A stretch of DNA of 64,000 nt from JAVBNF01 sp031551725 (lineage in GTDB: Bacteria > Bacteroidota > Bacteroidia > Bacteroidales > P3): the NCBI GenBank assembly GCA_031551725.1, contig JAVBNF010000027.1, positions 1 through 64,000 on the forward strand. The letters are read 5' to 3'. The notes under the pieces are model-generated. The model saw nothing but the letters and a program-made list of their open reading frames with translations, was not told the origin of the DNA and did no database searches. The position numbers were made by a program, and so were the translations under genes. This document shows, piece after piece, positions 35,262 to 44,107 of this stretch. Every line of letters starts with the position of its first letter. The first letter of the stretch is position 1.

Positions 35262-35292
35262 ATTGTCAATTGTCCATTGTCAATTTTCAATT
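35262..35292. repeat. R8 mini-repeat between leader B and paralog B
   Basis: ATTGTCAATTGTCCATTGTC and AATTTTCAATT words; the same words recur at 45202-45234 where they encode the C-terminus of FtsW. Confidence 0.7.
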
Positions 35293-35296
35293 AAAT

Positions 35297-35493
35297 AAAA
35301 AAGGCGCAAGTTGTAAAATTGTTTCTTAAGAGGTATCGGCAAACACCCACACGAAAACAACAAACAACTCACGCCGGACACAGCATGAGCGTATTGCTTA
35401 TTATTCTCTTCGTGTTAAAATTTTGCCGATTTTCTTAAGAAGAATCTAAGCTTACGCTTTTTTTATATGTATTTAATTAAGTTTTCTTTTTAT
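35297..35493 (-). ncRNA. Structured 5' leader, copy B (Fib_succ_major leader RNA)
   Basis: Transcript order: AAGC-GUAA-GCUU hairpin, then P1 TTCTTAAGA (35433-35441) with TCTTAAGAA (35323-35331), P2 ATCGGCAAA (35422-35430) with TTTGCCGAT (35335-35343), and P3 ACACGAA (35409-35415) with TTCGTGT (35349-35355). Then AATAAG/TTTGTT inside, tip CTCATGC/GCGTGAG, and a 3' end GGCGTGAGTTG/CAACTTGCGCC (35303-35313) followed by U6 (35297-35302). P1, P2 and P3 sequences differ strongly from copies A and C yet stay paired. The conserved blocks (GCGTAAGCTTA, ACGCTCATGCTGTGT, CCGGCGTGAGTTG, ACCTC) are shared. It lies 62 nt before the ATG. Confidence 0.8.
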
Positions 35494-35515
35494 AATTTCA
35501 TTTTTTAATGTTTGG

Positions 35516-35545
35516 CAAAATTAGGAAATATTTTTGATATAACAA
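35516..35545 (-). promoter_or_regulatory. Promoter of leader B and paralog B
   Basis: TTG (35543-35545), 19 nt, then TAATTTTG (35516-35523) on the minus strand. Start site near 35509, about 15 nt before the conserved leader, the same geometry as copy A. Confidence 0.65.
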
Positions 35546-35566
35546 TCTTTTTGCCTTAAAAAATAT

Positions 35567-35917
35567 TTATTTCTCGATCATCACACTGCTGCAACCCACT
35601 TGTCCGCCCAACGGGGGATTGAGTTTGTCGATTTTTACGCGCACTTTCTTTACTGTCGGGAAATTCTCGTACATGCTGCCGATAATGCGATCTGCAACAT
35701 GTTCTAAAAGTTTGGAGTTAATCATCATTTCTTTTTTTACCAACTGGTAAGCGTCAAGATAGCTGACGGTATCGTCGATGTCGTCGCTTTTTTGTGCAGC
35801 CGATGTGTCGACATCCAACCATAAATGAACGTTGAAATGTGTACCTATTTGTTGTTCTTCTGCAAAACAGCCGTGATAGGCGTAGAATTGCATGTTTTCG
35901 AGGGAAATAATTGACAT
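35567..35917 (-). CDS. folB: Dihydroneopterin aldolase
   Basis: FolB cleaves 7,8-dihydroneopterin in folate synthesis. The 116-residue protein starts MSIISLENMQFYAYHGCFAE with the family N-terminal YAYHG motif, has the active-site region DTVSYLDAYQLVKKEM and ends with the conserved VRVKIDKLNPPLGGQV stretch. Normal length. It stands alone between the Fib_succ_major paralog B region and an RluA-type gene. Confidence 0.93.
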   Translation of the reverse strand: MSIISLENMQFYAYHGCFAEEQQIGTHFNVHLWLDVDTSAAQKSDDIDDTVSYLDAYQLVKKEMMINSKLLEHVADRIIGSMYENFPTVKKVRVKIDKLNPPLGGQVGCSSVMIEK

Positions 35918-35924
35918 GTTTTTT

Positions 35925-36003
35925 AACTATAAACGATGAATTATAAACTATGAATGGATAAAATCTTATGGTCTTATTATCTTACGGTCTTACGGTTTTA
36001 CGG
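35925..36003. repeat. Mini-repeats around the RluA-type gene end
   Basis: AACTATAAACGATGAATTATAAACTATGAATG (words AACTATAAAC and AATTATAAAC) at 35926-35953, then TCTTACGG/TTTTACGG words at 35973-36003 that encode the last residues and stop of the RluA-type synthase. Confidence 0.6.
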
Positions 36004-36694
36004 TTTTCTCAAAATATTGCCATAATTTTTCATCCGGAACAGCTGCGATGATGCTGACCGGCTCGTTTTTTACAGGATGGGTAAATTCCAGTTTCCGAGC
36101 GTGCAAGCTAATAGAACCATCCGGATTTGAACGCGCCGCGCCATATTTCAAGTCGCCTTTGATCGGGCATCCGATTTCGGCCAACTGCGCGCGAATTTGA
36201 TGATGACGTCCCGTGAGCAGCTCGATTTCGAGCAAACTGTAATGGTCGGATGATAGCAAAAAACGATATTTCAACTCCGCTTTCACACAGCCGTTTTTTT
36301 CTTCTGCGTGAAGGTACGATTTGTTTTGTTTTTCATTTTTTCGTAGCCAATGCACCAAATGGTCTGCTTCTTTTTTCGGACGATCATGTACGATGGCCCA
36401 GTATGTTTTATGAAAATTGCGCTCTTGAATGAGTTTATTAATTCGCGAAAGCGCTTTGTCGGTTTTTGCAAATAAAATCACGCCGCTCACAGGACGGTCC
36501 AAGCGGTGTGCAACACCTAAATACACATTGCCCGGTTTATTGTCGCGTTTTTTTATAAACGTTTTGATTTGTTCCGGCAAAGGTACATCGCCGGTGCGGT
36601 CGCCCTGCACAATTTGCGAAGAACGCTTGTTAATCACCAAAAGGTGATTGTCTTCATATAAAATTTGATCCGATGTGAAATCCGGTGAATCCAT
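35990..36694 (-). CDS. RluA-family pseudouridine synthase
   Basis: A 234-residue RNA pseudouridine synthase with the catalytic Asp in AHRLDRPVSGVILFAKT and the family motifs ILYEDNHLLVINKRS, LTGRHHQIRAQLAEIG and GDLKYGA. No S4 domain is present. The target is probably rRNA or tRNA, but RluA, RluC/D and TruC types cannot be told apart here. The reading frame continues upstream to 36841, which would run into the divergent gene; ATG at 36694 gives the normal family start. Its last six residues come from an iterated repeat. Confidence 0.85.
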   Translation of the reverse strand: MDSPDFTSDQILYEDNHLLVINKRSSQIVQGDRTGDVPLPEQIKTFIKKRDNKPGNVYLGVAHRLDRPVSGVILFAKTDKALSRINKLIQERNFHKTYWAIVHDRPKKEADHLVHWLRKNEKQNKSYLHAEEKNGCVKAELKYRFLLSSDHYSLLEIELLTGRHHQIRAQLAEIGCPIKGDLKYGAARSNPDGSISLHARKLEFTHPVKNEPVSIIAAVPDEKLWQYFEKTVKP

Positions 36695-36747
36695 TCGTTT
36701 TTTATGCAAAAGTAAGGAAGTTTTTTTTAAGGTACAAAATAATTTTT

Positions 36748-36755
36748 TATCTTTG
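36748..36755 (+). promoter_or_regulatory. Promoter -7 box for the asparagine-synthetase-like gene
   Basis: TATCTTTG matches TAnnTTTG; start site near 36762. No clear -33 box. Confidence 0.5.
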
Positions 36756-36829
36756 CGTAAAATATTTACGATTTTAGATTTACAATCTACGAGGGAAGTA
36801 TGCCTAAATCGTACATCGTATATAATAAA

Positions 36830-38383
36830 ATGAATATTCAATTAAATATAAACCAAGGTTTCCAATGGTTTTGCAATGAAACCGTTTTTGTGAAGGGCAT
36901 GGCTTTTGATAAAGAAGAACAATTGCTTTGCGGAAATGATTTGTTGAATCATTTTCAAAATATCAAAAATGAACATGATTTTCGTACGGCCTTGCAAGCG
37001 TTAAATGGTGTTTTTTCTGTGATTATCAAGAATGAAAACGTACTTATGGCGGCTGTTGACCGTGTGCGTAATTTCCCGCTTTTGTACAAAAAAACATTCG
37101 GAGAACTTACGATTACAGACGATTCGAATGTTTTCTTGAATGAAAAAATAAACTCCGCTTCTGTTTTGACAATGCAATATATGGGCTGGGTTCCGGGAGA
37201 TCAGACTTTGCTGCAAGATGTTTTTCAGCTGCAAGCCGGCGAAATGCTTGTGTTTTCCGAAGATCAAATGCAAAAAACGTTTTGGCATTCCGCAAAATCC
37301 GAAACAGAAAGGAATTTAAATAAAGATGCATATAAAAAGCAGCTTAAAGAAATCTTTTTGAAAATCGGCAAGCGTTTAGCCACGGTGGTTGCCAATCGGC
37401 CGCTCGCGCTGCCGTTGAGCGGCGGCTATGATTCGCGTATGATTGCATTGCTTTTGAAAATGAACGGATTTTCCGATGTTTTTTGCTTTACGTATGGAAA
37501 TCCGGATTGCAAAGAAGCCCGCAATTCCCAAGAAATAGCCCGTCGATTGGGCTTTTCGTGGATGATTGTGGATTATGACCGATTTGCGAATGAAGATTTC
37601 TCGAAAGATGCACAATTTCTCCAATATGCCGATTTTGTTGGCAATGCGATTTCAATTCCACAGATGCATGAATTTTTTGCAATTCGATATTTGAAACAAT
37701 CGAAAAAAATACCTGCAAATACGTTGTTTTTGCCCGGACATTCGGGCGATACCATAGGAGGGAGTCATTTCTTCCCCGATTTGAAATCGTTTCGCTCAAA
37801 GCGCGATTTAGCACAGAAAATCTTCCGGATTTATGCACAATTTGTGGTCGCAAATAAAGATGAAAAAAAACAAATTTTGAATGTTATTGAAGACTGTTTT
37901 GATACGTACCGTCCTACGTTTTCAGATTACACCGATTGGAGTTTGAAAGAATATCAAGCCAAGCAATTAGTGAATGGTGCCAAGGTTTTTAACTTTTTTG
38001 GTTATGAATATTTTATTCCGCTCTCGGATGTTGATTTGATTGATTTCTTTGATGAACTTCCGTTGGAATATAAAGCATTCAAACAATTATATGATGAAGT
38101 TGTTTGTGAATTGTATGCGGAACACGGACTGTTGTTGGATGATGAAATATCGCCGGAACTGAAAACGCGCCGTAAGATGTATTATCTGATGAAAATTCGC
38201 GAATGCTTTCCGTTCATTTCGAAGTTCAGAAAGCGCAGTTTCAGCGGCGGTTTCTTGAAAAACGAACAGATGACGCAGTTTCTGAAAACAGAAAAGCCGC
38301 ATGGCTTTGTTTTCAAAAAAAGCGATGCGGCCATTGCTGCTTGGTATGTGGAGCGATTAACTAAATTGTCTTTAAGAAAGTAA
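36830..38383 (+). CDS. Asparagine-synthetase-like protein lacking the glutaminase cysteine
   Basis: A 517-residue protein. The C-terminal half is an asparagine synthase domain with PP-loop LPLSGGYDSRMIALLL and the downstream LPGHSGDTIGGSHF. The N-terminal half resembles the class II glutamine amidotransferase fold (LNGVFSVIIKNENVLMAAVDR, FPLLYKK) but begins MNIQLNIN, so the catalytic Cys2 is missing and no glutaminase activity is expected. Such proteins are frequent in surface-glycan loci as amide or adenylate ligases of unknown substrate. An upstream ATG at 36800 is in frame and would still not place a Cys at position 2. Its end overlaps the convergent yqeY gene by 12 nt. Confidence 0.78.
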   Translation: MNIQLNINQGFQWFCNETVFVKGMAFDKEEQLLCGNDLLNHFQNIKNEHDFRTALQALNGVFSVIIKNENVLMAAVDRVRNFPLLYKKTFGELTITDDSNVFLNEKINSASVLTMQYMGWVPGDQTLLQDVFQLQAGEMLVFSEDQMQKTFWHSAKSETERNLNKDAYKKQLKEIFLKIGKRLATVVANRPLALPLSGGYDSRMIALLLKMNGFSDVFCFTYGNPDCKEARNSQEIARRLGFSWMIVDYDRFANEDFSKDAQFLQYADFVGNAISIPQMHEFFAIRYLKQSKKIPANTLFLPGHSGDTIGGSHFFPDLKSFRSKRDLAQKIFRIYAQFVVANKDEKKQILNVIEDCFDTYRPTFSDYTDWSLKEYQAKQLVNGAKVFNFFGYEYFIPLSDVDLIDFFDELPLEYKAFKQLYDEVVCELYAEHGLLLDDEISPELKTRRKMYYLMKIRECFPFISKFRKRSFSGGFLKNEQMTQFLKTEKPHGFVFKKSDAAIAAWYVERLTKLSLRK

Positions 38384-38824
38384 TTCCTTTACGAAATCCG
38401 AGATTTTTTTGTTGTCTGCTTTTCCGGCAAGTTGCTTGCTGGCAGCGCCCATCACTTTGCCCATTTCCTTTACATCGGAAACGCCTAAATCGGCAATGAT
38501 TTTTTGGATGATGGCTTTTACTTCATCATCGCTCATTTGCTCGGGCAAATATTTTTCGATAATCGAAATTTGAAAAGCCTCTTCTTCGTACAAATCCATA
38601 CGGTTATTGGCTTTGTACATGTCGGCAGCTTCTTTGCGTTGTTTTACCAAACGTTGTAAAGTCGAAATTTCCACGCTCTCGGGAATCTCGCCTCCGCTAA
38701 CATCTTTGCCTGTTTTAATCAATAGAATTGCGGCTTTGATAGCGCGCAACGCTTCTAATTTCTTTGCATCTTTGGCCAGCATGGCCGACTTGATGTCGTC
38801 GTTTATTTTAATTTCTAAGCTCAT
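38372..38824 (-). CDS. yqeY: GatB/YqeY domain protein
   Basis: A 150-residue protein related to the tRNA-binding tail of GatB amidotransferase. It starts MSLEIKINDDIKSAMLAKD and has KLEALRAIKAAILLIKTGKD, EKYLPEQMSDDEV and the C-terminal GKVMGAASKQLAGKAD. Its exact job is unclear, perhaps tRNA-linked. It lies 2 nt after ftsZ as the last gene of the division cluster, an arrangement common in Bacteroidota. Confidence 0.9.
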   Translation of the reverse strand: MSLEIKINDDIKSAMLAKDAKKLEALRAIKAAILLIKTGKDVSGGEIPESVEISTLQRLVKQRKEAADMYKANNRMDLYEEEAFQISIIEKYLPEQMSDDEVKAIIQKIIADLGVSDVKEMGKVMGAASKQLAGKADNKKISDFVKELLS

Positions 38825-38826
38825 GA

Positions 38827-40395
38827 TTAATCTACGTTATCGTGTAAATACGAATTATTTGAAATTTGACCGTTTTCGTTCAACGAGAAGCGTGAAATTT
38901 CGCTTTCCGAAGAATGCGGCACATTTGATAACTGCATATTTCTGCGCATGTATGCGGGTACGGTTTCCAATTCTTTCAAGCCTTGTTCGCTGCGGATGCG
39001 TTGGCTCATGGAACGCAAACGGCTGATGCGGTCGTTGGTCAAATCGTCCATTGCCGGCAATGCAGGCTCTGCTTTCGATTCTTCAACGTTTTTTACTTCG
39101 TTGGTTGTTGCAGGACGGCGAATCAAATACGGTTCTTCGCTCAATGTTTTCAACGGATCGTTGCTCACGGCAACCGGAGTTTCCGTTTTTGTTTGCGGAA
39201 ATTCAACTTCTGAGGTTGCCGCTTGTGCATGTTCGCCTTTGCGGATTAACGTCATTTCTGTGATGGTTTCCGTTGTTTCAATCGTATTACTTACAAACGA
39301 AATTTCTTCTTCAACAACAGTTTCAGCAACAGGAGCAACAACAACTTCAGGTTGTTTTACCACTTCGGGTGTTTGCAAAACGTGTTTCATTGGAGCGCTG
39401 TTGTCCGAAAACAAATCTTTTTCTTTGAAACCGGTTGCCACCAATGTAATGCTGATGTTTTCGCCTAAACGTTCGTCGATACCGGCACCCCAAATTAAAT
39501 CGGCTTCGCGGCCGCTTTCTTTGCGGATGGTGTTGGTAATTTCTTCAATTTCGTCCATCGTAACTTCGTTTGTTCCGGAAGAAATGTACAACAAAATATT
39601 TTTAGCGCCTTCGATGTTATTGTCGTTCAAAAGCGGAGAGTTGATTGCTTGTTTAACAGCTTCCAACGCGCGGTTTTCGCCTTCGGCAATACCGAATCCC
39701 ATCAAAGCCACGCCGCTGTTTGCCATTACGGTATTCACATCCTTGAAGTCGATTTGAACATATGAACTAACGGTGATAATTTCCGAAATACCTTTGGCAG
39801 CCATTGTTAAGATGTCATCCGCTTTCGCGAACGCTTTACTCATAGGGAGTTCGCCGAATTCACGGAGTTTATCGTTGTTGATGATCAGAATCGCATCTAC
39901 ATGCTTGCGTAATTCTGCAATGCCTTCTTGTGCTTGTTGAATGCGTTTGCGGCCTTCGAAAGAGAACGGAGTGGTAACGATCGCAACCGTTAAAATTTTA
40001 TTTACTTCGTCTTCTGCCAAATCAATTTCTTTGGCAAGGCTTGCAATTACAGGAGCAGCACCGGTGCCTGTTCCACCACCCATACCGGCAGTGATGAAAA
40101 GCATTTTGGTGTTTTTATCCAAGAGCGATTTAATGTCGTCGGATTTTTCCATTGCTGCATTATGTGCTACACCGGGAATATTTCCCGCACCCAAGCCTTT
40201 TCCCAATTGCACTTTGGTGGGAACCGGACTTGCATCCAATGCCTGACGGTCGGTGTTGCAAACAACAAAATCGACATCTTTGATGCCTTGTTTGTACATG
40301 TGGTTTACAGCATTGCTTCCGCCGCCGCCCACGCCGATTACTTTGATGTAGGACGATTGGTGTACCGGTAAATCAAATCTCAATATATCTTCCAT
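38827..40395 (-). CDS. ftsZ: Cell division GTPase FtsZ
   Basis: Tubulin homologue that forms the Z ring. The 522-residue protein has the GTP-binding G-box GAGMGGGTGTGAAPV-type segment (TAGMGGGTGTGAAPV), the N-terminal GVGGGGSNAVNHM and synergy loop region VNTVMANSGVALMGFG. The globular core ends near residue 330; a long acidic and Thr/Glu-rich linker (about 340-480) follows, and the conserved C-terminal peptide of Bacteroidota FtsZ, ETVPAYMRRNMQL, which binds FtsA, is near 485-500. Longer than the ~390 residues of proteobacterial FtsZ, normal for this phylum. Confidence 0.97.
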   Translation of the reverse strand: MEDILRFDLPVHQSSYIKVIGVGGGGSNAVNHMYKQGIKDVDFVVCNTDRQALDASPVPTKVQLGKGLGAGNIPGVAHNAAMEKSDDIKSLLDKNTKMLFITAGMGGGTGTGAAPVIASLAKEIDLAEDEVNKILTVAIVTTPFSFEGRKRIQQAQEGIAELRKHVDAILIINNDKLREFGELPMSKAFAKADDILTMAAKGISEIITVSSYVQIDFKDVNTVMANSGVALMGFGIAEGENRALEAVKQAINSPLLNDNNIEGAKNILLYISSGTNEVTMDEIEEITNTIRKESGREADLIWGAGIDERLGENISITLVATGFKEKDLFSDNSAPMKHVLQTPEVVKQPEVVVAPVAETVVEEEISFVSNTIETTETITEMTLIRKGEHAQAATSEVEFPQTKTETPVAVSNDPLKTLSEEPYLIRRPATTNEVKNVEESKAEPALPAMDDLTNDRISRLRSMSQRIRSEQGLKELETVPAYMRRNMQLSNVPHSSESEISRFSLNENGQISNNSYLHDNVD

Positions 40396-40423
40396 AATGC
40401 TTATGTTTTTCTTTTCTATTCTA

Positions 40424-40431
40424 CAAAATTA
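40424..40431 (-). promoter_or_regulatory. Possible internal promoter before ftsZ
   Basis: TAATTTTG on the minus strand, 29 nt before the ftsZ ATG, in the 165-nt ftsA-ftsZ gap. No -33 box at the usual distance, so tentative. Confidence 0.35.
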
Positions 40432-40494
40432 CAAAAACAGTGTGACGAATTTACTAGCTTGTTTAGGTTTTTATTCACTGCTTTGTGTTAATTT

Positions 40495-40558
40495 AGTTAA
40501 CAGGTTAACAAGATAACGAGTTGACGCTTCGCCTTTCGTTTTTCTGTTAACTTGTTAC
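40495..40558. repeat. R4 mini-repeat between ftsA and ftsZ
   Basis: GTTAACAGGTTAACAAGATAACG on one side (as GTTAACAG, GTTAACAAG, ATAACGAG) and CTGTTAACTTGTTAC on the other form an imperfect hairpin. Confidence 0.7.
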
Positions 40559-40560
40559 CT

Positions 40561-41889
40561 CTACATCACGCCGTCATCTTCGAAAAAACCACGCAATTTA
40601 TCTAATAAATTCAAATTTACTTTTGGCAATTTCGGGGCTTTTGGTTCTTTTTTTACAGGTTTTTCCTCGATGGTTTGAGAGGTCTCAACAATTGTTGTTT
40701 CTTCAATTGTAATAATTTCTTCTTCTTCGGAATCTTCGCTGTCTTTGATGCCTTGAATGACTAAACCAACGCCGGTTGCGTAAATCGGATTTTCCATTTC
40801 TTTGGGTGCGGTCTGTGCCAAATGTTCGTTCGGATAGCCGATGCGTGTATCCATGCCGGTCACAAATTCGGTAAGTTGAACGGTGTGTTTCAACATCGCA
40901 CCGCCGCCGGTGACCACAATGCCTGCGATCAGACGTTTTTCGTAGCCTGAATTTTTGATTTCAAATACCACTTGTTCCAAAATTTCTTCCATACGGCATT
41001 GGATAATTCCGGCTAAATTGCGCAAAGTGATTTCTTTCGGAGCGCGTCCGCGGATACCGGGAATCGCAACAATTTCTTCATCTTTGTTCTCGCTTTGCAA
41101 AGCAGAACCGTATTTACGTTTCAACTCTTCGGCTTGCGTGCGCACAATGGTACAGCCTTGTTGAATGTCTTCCGTAATGATGTTTCCGCCTAAAGGAATA
41201 ACCGCTGTGTGCAGCAAAATGTTGTCGTGGAAAATAGCCACATCCGTGGTTCCACCGCCGATATCTACCAACACAACGCCGGCTTCTTTGTCGCGGTAAT
41301 CGAGCACGGCATCTGCGGAAGCAAGCGGCTCCAGAATGATGGATTCGATTTGCAATCCTGCTTTTTCCACACTGCGGAAAATATTTTTAATAGCCGATAA
41401 ATCGCCGGTGATGATGTGGAAATTCGCGGCAAGCGTAATGCCCGACATGCCAACCGGTTTTGTGATACCGTGCTCTTTATCCACAATGTATTCCTGCGGA
41501 ATGACGTGGATGATTTTTTCGCCCGGTTCCACTTGGATTTTGTACATTTTTTCAATCAACAAATCCACATCTTTCTGGCTGATTTCGTCTTCGGCCGAAT
41601 CGCGGATAATTTCGCCGCGTTGTTGAAAACTCTTGATGTGTTGGCCGGCAATACCGACATGAACGGAGCGGATTTCAACGCCCGATCGGAGTTCTGCTTC
41701 CGTAACCGCTTTTTTAATTGACTCAACGGTCAAATCAATATTAAATACGGAGCCACGCATCACGCCGAGCGATTCGGAACAACCGTGTCCTAAAATTTCA
41801 ATTTTTCCGTTTGCATCTTTGCGACCTACAATAACCGCAATTTTCGTTGTTCCAATGTCTAAGCCTACAATAATTTCGTGAGATTCCAT
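40561..41889 (-). CDS. ftsA: Cell division actin-like protein FtsA
   Basis: FtsA anchors FtsZ to the membrane. The 442-residue protein has the actin-fold phosphate motifs IIVGLDIGTTKIAVIVG and VVLVDIGGGTTDVAIF, the adenosine motif IAGIVVTGGGAMLK, and the 1C subdomain region. The tail from about 400 is acidic, then ends in a short amphipathic helix LLDKLRGFFEDD, the likely membrane-targeting sequence. It starts 4 nt after ftsQ. Normal for Bacteroidota. Confidence 0.96.
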   Translation of the reverse strand: MESHEIIVGLDIGTTKIAVIVGRKDANGKIEILGHGCSESLGVMRGSVFNIDLTVESIKKAVTEAELRSGVEIRSVHVGIAGQHIKSFQQRGEIIRDSAEDEISQKDVDLLIEKMYKIQVEPGEKIIHVIPQEYIVDKEHGITKPVGMSGITLAANFHIITGDLSAIKNIFRSVEKAGLQIESIILEPLASADAVLDYRDKEAGVVLVDIGGGTTDVAIFHDNILLHTAVIPLGGNIITEDIQQGCTIVRTQAEELKRKYGSALQSENKDEEIVAIPGIRGRAPKEITLRNLAGIIQCRMEEILEQVVFEIKNSGYEKRLIAGIVVTGGGAMLKHTVQLTEFVTGMDTRIGYPNEHLAQTAPKEMENPIYATGVGLVIQGIKDSEDSEEEEIITIEETTIVETSQTIEEKPVKKEPKAPKLPKVNLNLLDKLRGFFEDDGVM

Positions 41890-41893
41890 GACT

Positions 41894-42679
41894 CTATCTT
41901 TTTGTACAAATAACTTGATTTTTATATTTTAAATTAATTAAAGCATATTTATTCCAGCCTGCTTTTGGAATTCCGTAGCGGTAAAAATAGCGCAAGCGCT
42001 TCATTTTATCGGCCAGCAAGCTTGTATCGCCAAGCAAAATAGTTTGATTTCCGATTTTTGGAATCAATTCAATTTCGCGGTCTTTGTTGATGTAAATTTG
42101 TTCGATTTGCGCGCTTAGAAATTCATCTTTTTCGATAAAAGAAGCCACTTCATAAATTTCGTGCAACAGCGGATTGATGAAGCCGTTGCTATTTTTTTTA
42201 TTTACATCAAAATCCGGCTCAAAGCGGTAGAAAATATTACCGTTCGCAATGAGAATGCGTGATGTATGTTCGTTATCCAATGGAATACAAACGCCGGTTT
42301 TGTCGATGTAAAACTGTTCGCCGAGAGCGTTTGATACACGTACAAACGGCACGCGCTGTTTGATGTTGATGCGAATATTATCCGATAATTCTGAGTAAAC
42401 ATGCGCCTTTTCAACGTACGATAAATCGTCCAGCTCGTGTTCGATCATCGATGTTTTAATTTGGTTTTTATATTTTCCTGTCGGATTAATCTGCGCTTTA
42501 TTCAAGTAATTTAAAATATCTTTTTCAAGCAAAAAATCATCATTGCCCTCATGATGAATGTTGATGGATACGCGGTTATACTTGCGTAAATCCTGTTGCT
42601 GTTTGGACCAAACCCAACCAACAATACATCCCGAAAGGAGTAAAACAACTAATATGATCATCCACCACAAACGTTTCAT
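41894..42679 (-). CDS. ftsQ: Cell division protein FtsQ/DivIB
   Basis: Bitopic divisome protein of 261 residues: short cytoplasmic MKRLW, one membrane helix (WMIILVVLLLSGCIVGWVW), then POTRA-like and beta domains (INIHHEGNDDFLLEKDILNYL, VEKAHVYSELSDNIRINIKQ, GIPKAGWNKYALINLKYKNQ). Sequence similarity across phyla is low, so position in the cluster (between murC and ftsA) carries much of the call. The start is the ATG at 42679, which overlaps the murC stop as ATGA; a longer frame inside murC is not credible. Confidence 0.88.
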   Translation of the reverse strand: MKRLWWMIILVVLLLSGCIVGWVWSKQQQDLRKYNRVSINIHHEGNDDFLLEKDILNYLNKAQINPTGKYKNQIKTSMIEHELDDLSYVEKAHVYSELSDNIRINIKQRVPFVRVSNALGEQFYIDKTGVCIPLDNEHTSRILIANGNIFYRFEPDFDVNKKNSNGFINPLLHEIYEVASFIEKDEFLSAQIEQIYINKDREIELIPKIGNQTILLGDTSLLADKMKRLRYFYRYGIPKAGWNKYALINLKYKNQVICTKR

Positions 42680-44025
42680 TTTGTAAAAAAAAATTTGATG
42701 GGTTGAACCAACTGATCGATGTCGCCCGCGCCAATCGTGAGCAATACATCGGTTTTTATTTGCGAAAGCACATCTAATAAATTTGCTTTTGTGCAAAGTT
42801 TTTTATCGGCAATTATGATTTTATCGAGCAGCATTTGCGACGAAACGCCTTCAATCGGCAGTTCGCGGGCAGGGTAGATGTCGAGCAAAATAACACTGTC
42901 GAGCAACGATAAACTTTCGGCAAAACCATCGGCAAAATCGCGTGTACGCGTATATAAATGCGGTTGGAAAATGCCGGTGATTTTTTTGTTTGGATATAAA
43001 TCGCGCAAGGATGTGATGCACGCTGTGATTTCGCGCGGGTGATGCGCGTAGTCATCCATGTAAATGAAATCCGGACGACGCACTTGAATGTCAAAACGAC
43101 GTTTAACACCCGAAAAACCGCGCAGTCCTGCACGCCATTCGCTTTCGCTGATGCCGCATTTGATAGCGATTGCCAACGAAACGATTGCGTTTTCGATGTT
43201 ATGCAAGCCCGGATATTGCATTTCTATGTTTTTGAAAATGCTTTCCGGCGTATGTAAATCGAAGAAATAGGAACCATTTTCAACGTGAATATTACTTGCG
43301 TAAAAATCCGCCCGATGATCCGTTAAGGCGTATGTTTGTTGAGGTGTGGACGATTTTAAATGCAATCCGTATTTGATGAAACAACAGCCCTGCGGTTTTA
43401 CTTGTTGCAAGTAGGCTTCAAACGATTCGATTAACGATTGATGATTGTTGTAAATATCCAAATGATCGGCGTCGGTTGACGAAACAACAGCAATTTCGGG
43501 GTAAAGCGTAAGAAACGAACGGTCGAATTCATCGGCCTCAATCACTACCCACGGACTGTTTTTAGAGAGCACTAAATTGCTGTCGAAATTTTTCGAGATA
43601 CCTCCTAAAAAGGCGTTGCATCCCACGATCGATTGATCAAATAAATGAGCAATGAGTGTTGAAATGGTCGTTTTTCCGTGAGTTCCGGCAACGCCTATTG
43701 CTTTTCCGTTTTTAGTTAGTTCTCCCAAGATTTCCGACCGTTTTCGGAAAGGAATATCTGAATTTTTGAAAAACACAAACTCTTCATTTTCCTTGGGAAT
43801 TGCGGGCGTATACACACACAAATCAATACCGGAAGGAATTTTTTCGACATTGTCATCGTAATGAATCTCCGTGCCTGCTGTCTCTAATTCTTCGCATAAC
43901 GGCGTACGCACGCGGTCGTAGCCGTAAACAGCCACGCCCTGATGCCTGAAATACCGTGCCAACGCGCTCATCCCGATGCCCCCGATGCCGAGGAAGTAGA
44001 TTTTATTTAAGGATTGAAGATTCAT
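42676..44025 (-). CDS. murC: UDP-N-acetylmuramate-L-alanine ligase
   Basis: MurC adds L-Ala to UDP-MurNAc. The 449-residue protein has the N-terminal Rossmann-like motif YFLGIGGIGMSALARYF, the ATP P-loop GVAGTHGKTTISTLIAH, the central EADEFDRSFL and the C-terminal domain (MDDYAHHPREITA, GIFQPHLYTRTRDF). All three Mur-ligase domains are present, in contrast to the murD remnant upstream in the same cluster. Stop overlaps the ftsQ start. Confidence 0.96.
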   Translation of the reverse strand: MNLQSLNKIYFLGIGGIGMSALARYFRHQGVAVYGYDRVRTPLCEELETAGTEIHYDDNVEKIPSGIDLCVYTPAIPKENEEFVFFKNSDIPFRKRSEILGELTKNGKAIGVAGTHGKTTISTLIAHLFDQSIVGCNAFLGGISKNFDSNLVLSKNSPWVVIEADEFDRSFLTLYPEIAVVSSTDADHLDIYNNHQSLIESFEAYLQQVKPQGCCFIKYGLHLKSSTPQQTYALTDHRADFYASNIHVENGSYFFDLHTPESIFKNIEMQYPGLHNIENAIVSLAIAIKCGISESEWRAGLRGFSGVKRRFDIQVRRPDFIYMDDYAHHPREITACITSLRDLYPNKKITGIFQPHLYTRTRDFADGFAESLSLLDSVILLDIYPARELPIEGVSSQMLLDKIIIADKKLCTKANLLDVLSQIKTDVLLTIGAGDIDQLVQPIKFFFTK

Positions 44026-44033
44026 TTTTAATT

Positions 44034-44107
44034 GTAAATTATTAATTATAAATTATTAATTAATTTCTCTAGAGGCGAAGCTCATTAATAATTAACAATT
44101 AATAATT
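44034..44107. repeat. R6 mini-repeat between murG and murC
   Basis: AATTGTAAATTATTAATTAT words, a GAGGCGAAGCTC hairpin core, then ATTAATAATTAACAATTAATAA words (units of ATTAAC/ATTAAT). It matches the groS-groL array in layout and core. Confidence 0.7.

Noticed and set aside
36695..36841. Longer N-terminus for the RluA-type synthase.
   Set aside because: The extra 49 codons would overlap the promoter and start of the divergent gene and are not like the family.
42680..42796. Longer N-terminus for FtsQ inside murC.
   Set aside because: The extension overlaps conserved murC sequence and precedes the ATGA-coupled start that gives a normal membrane-anchor N-terminus.
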